This document shows, in pieces, positions 11,020 to 21,645 of a DNA stretch of 64,000 bases. The stretch lies in assembly GCF_963082655.1 (NCBI RefSeq), contig NC_081552.1, positions 1,798,001-1,862,000 on the forward strand. The letters are read 5' to 3'. The position numbers were made by a program, and so were the translations under genes. Numbering within the stretch: the first letter of the stretch is position 1; each line of letters begins with the position of its first letter. This stretch comes from Stomoxys calcitrans. Taxonomy: Eukaryota; Arthropoda; Insecta; Diptera; Muscidae. The notes under the pieces were generated by a model. The model searched no databases. It was given only the letters and a program-made list of their open reading frames with translations, and was not told where the DNA came from.

Positions 11020-12159
11020 AACAAGTAAAAGCGTGCTAAGTTCGGCCGGTCCGAATCTTATATACCCCCCACAATGGATTTGTCGAGTTCTTTTCCCGGC
11101 ATCTCTTCTTACGCAAAAAGGACATAAGAAAAAATTTGCTCTGCTATTAGAGCGATATCAAGATATGGTCCGGTTTGGACCACAATTAAATTATATGTTG
11201 GAGACCTGTGTAAAATGTCGACCAATTCGAATAAGAATTGCGCCCTTTAGGGGATCAAGAAGTAAAATAGAGAGATCGATTTATATGGGAGCTGTACCGG
11301 GCGATAGGTTTAGACCATAATAAACACGTATATTGATGGTCATGAGAGGATCCGTCGTACAAAATTTCAGGCAAATCGGATAATAATTGCGACCTCTAGA
11401 GGCTCAAGAAGTCAAAATCCCAGATCGGTTTCTATGGCAGCTATAACGGGTTATGAACCGATTTGAACCTTATTTGACACAGTTGTTGAAAGTAAAAATA
11501 AAATATCTTATGCTAAATTTCAGCCAAATGGGATAGGAATTGCGCCCTCTAGAAGCTCAAGAGTCAAGTCTCTAGATCTGTTTATATGACAGCTATATCA
11601 TACTTGGCACAGTTATTGGATAACATAACAAAATACTTCGTACAAAAATTCATTCAAATCGGATAAGAATTGTGCCCTCTAGAAGCTCAAGAAGTCAAGA
11701 CCCAAAATCGGTTTATATGACAGCTACATCAGGTTATGGACCGATTTGAACCATACTTGGCATAGTTGTTGAATATCATAACAAAACACGTCGTGCAAAA
11801 TTTCATTCCAATCGGATAAGAATTGCGCACTCTAGAGGCTCAAGAAGTCAAGACCCAAGATCGGATAATATGGCAACTATATCAAAACATGGACCGATAT
11901 GGCCCATTTACAATACCAACCGACCTACACTTATAAGAAGTATTTGTGTAAAATTTCAAGCGGCTAGCTTTACTCCTTCGGAAGTTTGGGTGCTTCAGAC
12001 AGACAGACAGACGGACGGACGGACATGGCTAGATCGACATAAAATGTGGCGACGATCAAGAATATATATACTTTATGGGGTCTCAGACGAATATTTCGAG
12101 TAGTTACAAAGACAATGACGAAATTAGTATACCCCCATCCTATGGTGGAGGGTATAAAA
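11020..12159 (-). mobile_element. HINE family A, complete
   Basis: Read from the left it has ACAAGTAAAAGCGTGCTAAG, the palindrome TTCGGCCGGTCCGAA, the 3' inverted repeat TATATACCCCCCACAATGGA, then monomers, the 5' module and the ATCCTATGGTGGAGGGTATA terminus. The microsatellite is GACAGACAGACAGACGGACG at about 11998. Confidence 0.9.
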
Positions 12160-12720
12160 GGGAATAAGCAATACCAATAAAATAATTTGGTAAACAAAAT
12201 TGTGTCGGCAATGGGAGAAATAGTACGTTTAGTACCGCAATTGGTATATTTGGTACTTTCTTTGCAAATTTAACTAGAGCTCTGAATTTTTGAACTTATG
12301 TACCCTATGGCAACCTTAATTGGGTGACTATAAGAGTTTTTGGAAATTTGTACATTTAGGTACTAAAAAAGTACCTAAAAGGTACAAAATAAGTACACTT
12401 TGTACAGGACGGATGGATAGAGGTAGAATTTTGAATTTTGACTTAAAAGCCATCGGGTGCAAAAGGATGAAGGTGAAAAGAAAAATGAAAAAATAGTACT
12501 GGTTACATTTGGTACTCTTTATACAGATGGAGCTAAAGGTTCGAAATTTAACATGTAGGTACATCAGAGAAATAAATGGTGGATAACTAATTGATCTATT
12601 CAAAATTTGTACATGTTGGTATCAAAATTGGTACCATTTGGTATTTTCTGTTCCAATGGAGCTAAAGGTCTGAAACTGTGGGTATAAAAACTAAACTCTT
12701 TAACTAAGATTGGTATCATA
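12160..12720. repeat. Family E: GTAC-rich minisatellite
   Basis: There are about four diverged units of roughly 100-170 bp, each with GGTACTTT or GTACA palindromes and a segment like GATGGAGCTAAAGGTCTGAA. A second block lies at 16426-16880. Both blocks adjoin family A elements. Coding potential is poor and the element type is unrecognised. Confidence 0.5.
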
Positions 12721-12727
12721 ACGGGAC

Positions 12728-13069
12728 ATATAGGACTACGAGCTCACTAATGTAAAATCGGTGCGGCAAGTTATAGCATGTGTAGGGCATGCGGGGAAGA
12801 TGATGAGGCGTTGGAGCATTTCCTTTGTCATTGCCCGGCTTTCGCGGCACTTAGGTGGAAGCACAATATCAGACATGAGCCATCTTAGGGGAGTGGTATT
12901 GAAAACAATTAAAGATTTTTTAAGTAGAACGGAATTCCTAACTTCTTTTTAGGGGTTACTTAATAGTTTTTAGAGTGCACAACAAGCCGATTGCAGTTGT
13001 ATGTCCAAAGTGGCATGGGCGGATTAATATCTGCACTCTCTTTTCAACCTTACCTAACCTAACCTAACT
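12728..13069 (+). mobile_element. LINE 3' end with (TAACC)n tail
   Basis: The C-terminal Cys-His motif typical of I/R1/LOA-type LINE ORF2 is present at 12781-12840: CRACGEDDEALEHFLCHCP (C-x2-C-x8-H-x4-C). After a frameshift it is followed by LRGVVLKTIKDFLSRTEF. A short 3' region (AACAAGCCGATTGCAGTTGT) ends in CCTAACCTAACCTAAC. Only the 3' few hundred bases remain, as expected for a 5'-truncated LINE copy. Confidence 0.8.
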
Positions 13070-14649
13070 AAGGTACACTTTTGTCTTATCCCAAGATCAA
13101 AAATCAATTGTGGATATTTCCCTGTTGTAACAAGGCGCAAAGTTAAGGATTTATTAATCTACCATTTAAAATAAAAAATTCTTAATATCAAGGAAAATAT
13201 GTTTCACCAATATGTTTCAGTTTTGTCAAATACTTGAAATATTCAAAATACAGGTACATTAGACACATTTACTTGACACATTTTATTTGTCCAAAAACAA
13301 ATCAAATAGCGTTTACCATTAGATCAAAAAATGCTTTTTATTTGCCCTACATTCGATTGCATGTTCAATTTGTGTTTCCTTGTTTGCTTCCCTATATCCT
13401 CTAAATTTTCTTGAATATTATAAAATTTTTAATTTCAGAACTAATATTTCTTGCCTAAAATCAAAATGTTGGGTGTTATTCGATTGGAATTTGCAAAGCC
13501 GTTGCATATTCTCTGGTCAAATAAAAAAAAATAAAAAACTTCTGCAACATGTATAAAATATTCGTCATTGAATTGTTTCATTAGTACACTCGACAAAATT
13601 ATATTCGACTCAACGAAAAAACTTCATTTTATTTTCAAGCAAAATGCATTTCGTCGGGGTAAATATGATGGAACGACAAGAAAATAGCAGCAGAATTAAA
13701 GTTTCACAGAAGTTTATGGACACATATGAGCTTTTAATTGCAATTTAATGGAGGGTCATTTATTATCTAGAAAAACTTGTATCAACAAGGAGTGTGCGAA
13801 GAAGAAAGAAACTGTCTAGGCTTTTACGAGCGATGTTACTCGTTGCGGTAAAGGATATGTTATTAGGATTGCCAAATTACAGCGATTGTAGTTAAACGTG
13901 GCCATATTTAAGAATTCTTGGACTTGATTTCATTACAATAACGAAAATGAAGTATTGCTTAGGATGGACATCTTTTTATGGCACCTTGAACTATTATTCC
14001 CCTTTCAAAGATTCATTACTATTACATCCTTTCTAAGTATTTATTACATTACATTGCTGTACAAAAGCTTTGGCAACACTTATCGCCGTTATTTTACTTC
14101 GCAGTTTGCATGAGTATTTTGTGTGTGTCGGCACGAATTAATATGCACATTTTTGTCTCTGTCTGCCTAGATGTTTGTCCAGCGCTGTATGTTCGTATTT
14201 CCTGATCCTGCTGCAAATGTGCATTGTGTCCTGCACACATTCGCAATCATTCGTGTTCTCCTTTCGTTTCCTTAAAAATACTAATAAAATGGCAGCAGAC
14301 TATTGTACTCATTATACTCCCAGCGGCGGAGTTCATGTCCCTAGAGTATCTCTTTTCAGGCCTGTATAGACATATTGACGTCTATCATTTTCATTTAACA
14401 TAAGGTGAGCCAGGAATTCAGGCCTTACCGTTGATTTCCACAAAAGTGGTCTTCACCAGACATTATAGAGGCGTGTAAGTAAGAACCACCATATAACTAC
14501 TGGAAAATTAGCCCTTGCAAAGCAATTCTCAAGTTCGTATTAAAGGCATTAAGGTACAAACAAAACGAATGTTCAGCGATGACTTATTGTTGATGGTTTA
14601 ATTCTATCGCTTTGTTTGTCAAATCTGAATCTTCTTCTATCTGAATCTT
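13070..14649. other. AT-rich unique sequence, no gene seen
   Basis: No coding motif or repeat match was found. The 64-codon frame at 14175 has no domain. Confidence 0.4.
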
Positions 14650-15942
14650 CTTCTTGCTGTCAAATATAAGTACGAAACTAGCTGTTATCCGAAAGAAACC
14701 CAGACAATCCAAAAACAACATGGAAAAACTCAAGGATCCATTGGTGAATATGGAAATAAAAGAGCGTATAAACGCTGAGTTTGGAAATATCAATAGAGAG
14801 AACCCGGAGAACAAATGGCGTGTTGTACAGTCCAATAAAAGCAATATTACAAAACACACCCTAGGAAACCACAACGCACCAAGGCAGGAAATCAAGGATC
14901 TTCGAATAGAACGCAATAAAAAAAATTATTAATAACGAACGATACTGAGAAGTAAAGAGAGAGATTTGAAACGCAACTAGATCTCCAAGAAATGAACACT
15001 CACAGTGGAAGTGCTGGGAAATTGAAGCACTGCAAAGCTAACATTATGACTACAACCTCCACAAGAAACTAAAGGAAGCATCAGGAAAATAATGAAATTC
15101 TCCACCAGATATACTTTTTGATCAATACAATATTGCCGTGTTTGAGACAGCCGATAGAAAATGGATTTGGAAAGATTATGTAACAATGATGTTTACAGAT
15201 GAAGAAACGTCGCCCTATGTTGGGAGACAATATGCTCTGATAGGAACAAGAATAAATAGAGGTAAAGTGGAGGAAGCAATAAATCTGCTTAAGGACAGAA
15301 AAGCTGTAGGTCCCGATGAGATTCCTTGAGAATTTTTAAAATTGATTGATGGTGAATACGTAGGACTCTTAGAGACACTTTTTACCCTAGATTGGTCAAT
15401 ACTCCCAAGAGTTATCAGTTCAATTAGTCGCGCGCTTAAAATATTCCTCACGATTTGGTTTGGAGAAGGAAAGGGTACACGGGAAGCACTAATAAGTACT
15501 CAATTGCTGAACCAAAACTGGCAAAACGATGGCTTCATGTGTTTCATTGATTATGAAAAAACATTTGATAACGTGCAACACAGCATATTCTTACAAATTT
15601 TGGTTTCAATCGCTATTGAAGGAAAAGAGATACGATGCATTCACAACCTATACTGGAGTCCGACCGCATGCATTAATATAAACGGGGAACTTACCGATGA
15701 AATCGTCATCTCGAGATGCGTTAGGCAGAGATGCATCCTTTGACCCCGTTTTATTCAATATTTACTCCCAAAGAATATTCATGGAAGCTATTGAAAATGA
15801 TAGAATGGCAATGGAATCCTCATTAATAATATTAGATATGCAGGTGACACAACAATACTGGCAAGCAGTATAGGTGGCTTACAAAAAACCATAGACAAAC
15901 TTACAATAGTAAGTGAAATATATGGCTTAAGAATCAACACTA
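14650..15942 (+). pseudogene. LINE ORF2 fragment (reverse transcriptase)
   Basis: Remnants of a non-LTR retrotransposon ORF2 appear in order across several frames. First is the spacer upstream of the RT (KLKDPLVNMEIKERINAEF, about 14722). RT blocks follow: EAINLLKDRKAVGPDEIP (about 15276-15327), FGEGKGTREALIS (about 15460), CFIDYEKTFDNVQHS (about 15540) and INGELTDEIVISRCVRQRC. Last is the catalytic box, altered from YADD to YAGD (YAGDTTILA, about 15837). Stops and frameshifts break it and the catalytic Asp change alone would inactivate it. It ends abruptly where a HINE begins at 15943. The pattern resembles the RT commonly annotated as endonuclease-reverse transcriptase in insects; the clade is uncertain. 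Confidence 0.85.
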
Positions 15943-16280
15943 ACAAGTAAAAGCGTGCTAAGTTCGGCCGGGCTGTATTTTGGGAACCCACCACCATGGA
16001 TTCTGCTAAAAACTTTACCAAAATAAATTTATTTGAAGGGCATAATTTTATTATATATACCAAACTTCTGTCAAACCAGCAAAAATTAAAGCTCCTAGGA
16101 ACCAGACAAGGATGATCGAGAGGCCGGGTAACATGGGATCTATATCAGGTTATAGACTAATTTGGACCGTACTTGGCGCAGTTGTTGAAAGTCGTAACAG
16201 AGCATGCAAAATTTCAGCCAAATCGGACAAAAATCGCAGCCTTTTAATTCTCATATATCTAAGTTGAGTGCATTTTATAC
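15943..16280 (-). mobile_element. HINE family A variant, hairpin-end fragment
   Basis: It starts AACAAGTAAAAGCGTGCTAA, then a degraded palindrome (TTCGGCCGGGCTGTA) and a 3' inverted repeat variant (ACCCACCACCATGGATTC). The interior differs from the other A copies (CAAATAAATT-like and GAACCAGACAAGG) until a monomer piece at about 16140. This is a distinct subfamily. Confidence 0.75.
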
Positions 16281-16284
16281 TAGA

Positions 16285-16425
16285 AACAAGTAAAAGCGTG
16301 TTAAGTTCGGCTGGGCTGAATCTTATATATCCACCATGGATCGCATCTGTCGAGTTCTTTTCCCGCAATCGCTTTTTGGGAAACAAAGGATAAAAGAAAA
16401 TAATTGCTATGCTTTTGTTATCTTT
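16285..16425 (-). mobile_element. HINE family A, hairpin-end fragment
   Basis: ACAAGTAAAAGCGTGTTAAG, a degraded palindrome TTCGGCTGGGCTGAA and CACCATGGATCGCATCTGTC are present. The copy breaks off after about 140 bp. Confidence 0.8.
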
Positions 16426-16880
16426 TCAGAAGTGGAAGAAACCGTACTTAAGTGCTGTAATTAGTAGTATTTGGTACTTTATTTACGGATTGAGTTAGAA
16501 CTTTGTAATTTGGGACACAAGTACATCTTGCAAAATGGTACTTTTTCATTGATTAACCTATAGCTATAAAACTCGGATACAGTTTCATCCTTATTTTGAC
16601 AGTTTTTGTCCAATCGATAAGAGCAAAAACTGTCAAAATTGGGCATTAAAATGTTTTGGTAAAGTGGTAAAAAAGTGTTGTACTGTTTGGTACGTTTTTT
16701 TACGGAAGTAAACATATTCTGAAAATTTCATATTTAGATATGACAAGATTTCATAATTTTATAAACTGGGTGACTACGTGGGTTTCGGAAGTCCAACACT
16801 AAAACGGAGGTATTACTAAAAGGGGGGTATGCTAGTTGGTATCAATATATCATATTATAATGTTAATATGACATTACATG
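16426..16880. repeat. Family E block, second copy
   Basis: The block contains TTTGGTACTTTATTTACGGA, GGTACTTTTTCATTG and GGTACGTTTTTTTACGGAAG units like 12160-12720. A pair of AAAACTGTCAAAATTGGGC-type inverted segments lies at about 16590-16645. Confidence 0.5.
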
Positions 16881-16902
16881 CAGAGATTTTTAAATTAATT
16901 AT

Positions 16903-18161
16903 AACAAGTAAAAGCGTGCTTGGTACGACCATAGATCGCATTTGTCAAGTTCTTTGGTCGATATCACTTTATAGACAAACAAGGGATAATGAATAAGAAT
17001 TGCTATTCTATATCAGCTATACCAAGTTATGAACCGATTGGGGCCACACATGGTTTGGCTTTTGGAGGCCAAAATTTCAGCCAAATCAGATAAGAATTGC
17101 GCCCTGTAGTGGCTCAAGAAATAAAATGGATAGATCTGTTTATATGGGAGCTATATCAAGTTATGGAACGATTAAGGCCATAGTTCACACATATGTTAAA
17201 GGTCATACAAGAAATCATTGTGCAAAATTTTCAGACAAATCGGATAAGAATTTCTACCTCCAGAGGCTCAAGATGTACAAACGGGAGATCGGGTAATTGC
17301 GCCCTCTAGTGGCTCAAAATTAAGATCCGAGAACGGTTCTATGAACCGATTTGAACCATACTTGCCAGAGTTGGTGGAAGTCAAAATAAAACACTTTTTA
17401 GCTCAAGAAGTCAAGATCCGATAGCGGTTTATATGACAGCTATACTAAAACATGGACTGATTTGGCCCATTTATATTTATGAAAAATTTCAAAAGTTTGT
17501 GTGCTTTCGACAAGCTGACAGACTGATGGACATGGCTAAATCGACTAAGAATGTCTCAGATCAATATTTCGATGTGTTACGAACGGAATGATGAAATTAG
17601 TAAAGGGTGATTTTCTTGAGGTTAGGATTTTCATGCATTAGTATTTGACAGATCACGTGGGATTTCAGACATGGTGTCAAAGAGAAAGATGCTCAGTATG
17701 CTTTGACATTTCATCATGAATAGACTTACTAACGAGCAACGCTTGCAAATCATTGAATTTTATTACCAAAATCAGTGTTCGGTTCGAAATGTGTTCAAAT
17801 TTTGACAAATTTTGTGAAGAGCATTTCAAATTTGAAGTGAAGAGCAACCAGAAGCCGTTCAAGAACTGCCCATGCATCCCGAAAAATTGCACTTGTTTGG
17901 TCAAAGATGCTGTTGGACGCAACGTTACGGTGAATGAACACATTTCGAACCGAACACTGATTTTGGTAATAAAATTCAATGATTTGCAAGCGTTGCTCGT
18001 TAGTAAGTCTATTCATGATGAAATGTCAAAGCATACTGAGCATCTTTCTCTTTGACACCATGTCTGAAATCCCACGTGATCTGTCAAATACTAATGCATG
18101 AAAATCCTAACCTCAAAAAAATCACCCTTTATATCCGCCTCCTATGGTGGAGGGTATAAAA
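16903..18161 (-). mobile_element. HINE family A, interrupted by a long-TIR element
   Basis: It starts ACAAGTAAAAGCGTGCTTGG with the palindrome lost. Monomers and the 5' module run to GAAATTAGTA at 17602, where the insert 17603-18129 sits. The A terminus resumes at 18130 as TATATCCGCCTCCTATGGTG and ends in GAGGGTATAAAA. Confidence 0.85.
17603..18129. mobile_element. Long-TIR Tc1/mariner-like deletion derivative, 527 bp
   Basis: The ends AAGGGTGATTTTCTTGAGGT and its inverse are flanked by TA on both sides (17601-17602, 18130-18131). The inverted repeats are about 190 bp long and nearly identical. Each contains the start of a transposase (MNRLTNEQRLQIIEFYYQNQ, a helix-turn-helix-like N-terminus), so it reads from both ends. 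The centre retains EEQPEAVQELPMHPEK and a piece near KDAVGRNVTV, which are DDE-domain segments. No complete transposase is possible from this copy, so it would depend on another source for movement. Confidence 0.85.
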
Positions 18162-18225
18162 GTTATCTTTATTTTATGCAAAGTTGTCTCTATTGTCCGT
18201 TATTGTTGAGAAAAAGCAAAAACAT
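18162..18225. other. 64-bp spacer between two HINE 5' ends
   Basis: This is AT-rich spacer with nothing recognised. An A element ends on the left and a C element starts on the right, 5' end to 5' end. Confidence 0.4.
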
Positions 18226-19391
18226 TTTTATACCCTAAACCACCACTGTGGTACAGGGTATAATAACTTCGGATCGAAGAAGAGCCGATCGGCTTAGAAT
18301 CCTGATAAAATTTGGCATGAGGTGCTTTATTTGATGTCTTCATATGTGTGCAAAATTTCATAAAAATCGGTTCAGATTTAGATATAGCTCCCATATATAT
18401 CTTTTATCCGATATGGAATTTTAAGGCTGTAGCAGCCACAAATTTGGTCCGATCTTTACAAAATTTGGCATGGGATGTTGTTTTCAACGTTCTCGTATGT
18501 GTACAAAATTTCGTCAAAATCGGTTCAGATTTAGATATAGTTCCCATATAAAGCTTTCATCCGATATGGAATTTTGCAGCTATAGCAGCCACAATTTTCG
18601 TCCGATCTTTACAAAATTTTGCACGAAGTGTTTTCTTTAAAGTTACAATACGACTGCAAAATTTCATACAAATTGGTTCAGATTTAGATATACCTCCCAT
18701 TTATATCTTTCATTCGATTTGGACTTTAAGGCTGTAGTAAGCACAATTTTGGGCCGATTTCTACAAAATTCAACGTGAGTTGCAAAATTTCATAAATCGG
18801 TCTAGATTAACACATAGCTCCAATATAAGCTTTTATCCGATATGGTCTTTTAAGACGATCTTAACAAGATGTAGCACAAGGTGTTTCATAAAATTCGGTT
18901 TAGACTAAGATATAAGTACTCGATATATCTTTCATCCGATATAGACTTTAGCCCGCAGAAACCACAATTTTCGTTCGATTTTGCATGAGACTTTTTATTT
19001 GACGTTCCAATCCGTGCGCTAAATTTCATAAAAATCGGTCCTGATTTAGATATAGCTCCAATGTATATATTTTATCCTATATTAACTTTTAAGGCAGTAA
19101 AAGCCACAATTTTGGTCAAATCTCTACAATTTAGGGCGTGAGATGTTCTATTTGACGTCCCAGTATGTGTCATCAAAATTGGCACAGGTTTCCATATAAC
19201 TCCCATATAATCTTTTATCCAATATGGCCTTTAAGGATGTGGAAATCCAAAATTGTTGTCCTATCGTAGGGAAATCTTACAAGGTTCTATTTGATATTTC
19301 AATAGGTTTCCAAATTGAAGTCTGACTAGATTACGAGATAAGTTCTACATGCAAAAAGTACTACGTACACTATGTAGTATAGAGTATTATG
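18226..19391 (+). mobile_element. HINE family C, 3' palindrome missing
   Basis: The 5' end TTTTTATACCCTAAACCACC and GTGGTACAGGGTATAATAAC are followed by about six monomers. The first three GATATAG starts are at 18381, 18534 and 18687, exactly 153 bp apart. The 3' end is a degraded TAGTATAGAGTATTATGA, with no palindrome or TTACTTG. Confidence 0.85.
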
Positions 19392-19684
19392 ATTTTTATA
19401 TACGTTCTATAAATGTCGTTCTAATCACCTGATTTACAACGAACTTTGAGAAGGTGAAGGGGAAGTGCTTATGGCGTATAAAGGAAAGAAGACGGAATGC
19501 CCGTTTACTGGCCTTACGTGTGTAAACGAATGAAAAATCAGGCCTTATAAACGGAATACATTGCTATTTAAAGGCTGGTGATATATTCGCTTTTCGTGAA
19601 TACTTCACAGAATACTTTTTTTTAGATAATAGATTTTAAGGCAAATAAACTTGCTGATTTCATTCAGTAGGACTTTCCCTCATA
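19392..19684. other. Spacer with a segment shared with 24929-24995
   Basis: No gene was seen. The last 70 bp (TTTTAGATAATAGATTTTAA, CTGATTTCATTCAGTAGGAC) resemble the sequence immediately right of the A element ending at 24929, so part of this is an unclassified dispersed repeat. Confidence 0.4.
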
Positions 19685-19887
19685 AAGGTGAATGAACACA
19701 TTTCGAACCGAACACTGATTTTGGTAATAAAATTCAATGATTTGCAAGCGTTGCTCGTTAGTAAGTCTATTCATGATGAAATGTCAAAGCATACTGAGCA
19801 TCTTTCTCTTTGACACCATGTCTGAAATCCCACGTGATCTGTCAAATACTAATGCATGAAAATCCTAACCTCAAAAAAATCACCCTT
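19685..19887. mobile_element. Long-TIR element derivative, about 203 bp, right arm only
   Basis: The right inverted repeat matches 17936-18129 almost base for base and ends at CACCCTT followed by TA (19888-19889). On the left TA (19683-19684) is followed by AAGGTGAATGAACACATTTC. That starts like the left terminus but passes within about 9 bp into the junction GGTGAATGAACAC found in the 527-bp copy. It may therefore be an extreme internal deletion flanked by TA, or a chance truncation. Confidence 0.75.
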
Positions 19888-19889
19888 TA

Positions 19890-21239
19890 CTTATGGCAAA
19901 AAATTTAATAAAATTGTTATTTTATCGTTGTTATTTGTGTATTGTTCAACAAAATAATCAAGGAAAAGGTGGGTTTTCAGCGGCGAAAAGCGTTAAATAC
20001 GCCTCCATTCGGCAATCATCTTCCTTATTCCGCCGCTGGGCTCTTGCACACTCACACATGTGGATATAAAAACCGTAGATGCACTACATTAAGCACACAC
20101 ATATGTGGAAAATTCCTGTAGTTGGTTGGCTGGCTGTCTTGTTTGCCATAGCTGTTGTTAGTGGCAATGACAGTGGCACTGCTATCGCAAGTTAATGGCA
20201 TTTTGTAGAAATTATGGTTATAAATTTCATTGAGGTTCCTTTGGCATCGCATCGCATCGCATTGCACAGCACCACATGGAATAATTTTGGACACATATTC
20301 GGGGAGTGCCACTAAAGTCATTACGTTACTCCAGTAATCATAAATTAAGGGAAATGCTTATGGAAGCCAGCGTAGAAAAAAATATTACAACGATTTAAGT
20401 AGTAGTTCATAGTAAATATGGGTAAAATTTATGGATTTATTTGCCAGTACAATTACAGACATTTTTTAACAAATCAGTAAAGGTTTCATCTTTGATCATT
20501 GGTTCGAGTTTTTGGCCAAATACACAGAGTGTTGTGAACTTTTGGCCTAGAGAAGAAAAACAAAAATGAACTAAATATTCAAAGAATTTCTAATGGGGTC
20601 TTTGTGCCCATTGTTGCAACTGTACCGCACCCCGTCGTTGTTGACTGGTTTACAGTCAGCTACCACCGACGTTGGCGATGGTGATGATTCCATTGTTGAT
20701 TTAACATTCAGCCAACAGTTGCTGTGAATACAGAAATGTTCCCACAATTTGCCATTGCTCCATACGGAGCTAATAAATTCAATTTTGCAAATTTATGAAG
20801 TATAGCATCGGATGGTGTTGTTTGTCCATTAGCCCAGGCATAGGATACATTCATGGTTTATCGACCCCCCACCTACCCATCTTTAGCCGTGGCATCAAGT
20901 AGCACGTCGCATACCGACAAGGGCAGAATCACACAGTTTTGCTATAGCCATTAAGTTAAAATCAAATTTACTAATGATTTGTTTTTCCTCTTGCTGCCGC
21001 CATAATCATGACCAAAAACTACCGAAAAATCGAAAGAGAAATAACAGCAGCTTCGACACACTAAAACACAAATCTATTCATGCAATTATGACCATTTTTA
21101 TGGGATTTACGAAGTGGGTTGGCATGGTGACCAAGCAGGAGAAACAGCATCTCCCACCGATGATGTTAACTTAAGCGGAATAAGTCGTAATGCACTATGG
21201 CAGCGGTATACTTAACACATGTAGTAAGGATAAACTAAA
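19890..21239. other. Unique sequence, no gene seen
   Basis: No repeat match and no convincing domain were found in frames such as 20052-20321 (minus) or 20974-21174 (plus). A GCATC run (GGCATCGCATCGCATCGCAT) lies at about 20241. It may be host intron or intergenic DNA. Confidence 0.4.
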
Positions 21240-21241
21240 TA

Positions 21242-21645
21242 TAGTTGGACCTCGATTATCCGGGCCTCTGTTAACAGGTTACCGCTGTTAACCGGCATGC
21301 TGTGATTTTGGTTTTAAAAAAGTGGTTTACTTTCTATTATTGGTGCTTCAATGATGGCCCCTCTCTTAACCGTGCTTACCTCTATTATCCGTGCACCACA
21401 CACATTCTGGGATTCCCATTTATATTTTAAGTTAAAGTTCTATCTGTCAGACTGTAATTGGAAAATGATAAGTCAAGATGTTTATGCGAAAATGACTTCA
21501 ACAACAAAAGAGAAAAGGAGAGAACGTGAAGTTCTCTCAATTCTGAAACAATTAGAACTGCTAAAGGATCACAGTAAATACACATCTCGGTTGGTTTATG
21601 ATCAGAAAAATACGATGTAGGCAAACAAACTCTATGCGATTTAAT
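21242..21645 (+). mobile_element. pogo/Tigger-like element, 5' end with transposase start
   Basis: After TA (21240-21241) the end reads TAGTTGGACCTCGATTATCC, one base off the CAGT start of pogo termini. GTTAACCGGCATGCTGTG follows and is shared with 57809-58008. A transposase N-terminus begins at about 21490 (KRREREVLSILKQLELLKDH, SRLVYDQKNTM). It resembles the first helix-turn-helix of pogo/CENP-B-type transposases, whose family pattern is a KLEIIKxLE-like helix and a YDIKK-like recognition helix. The frame ends at 21620 and a family B HINE starts at 21646; the rest of the transposase is not present. Confidence 0.7.

Noticed and set aside
13050..13069. CCTAACC run as interstitial telomeric repeat
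   Set aside because: It is the 3' tail of a LINE copy; flies of this group lack TTAGG-type telomeres and the unit is only a few copies.
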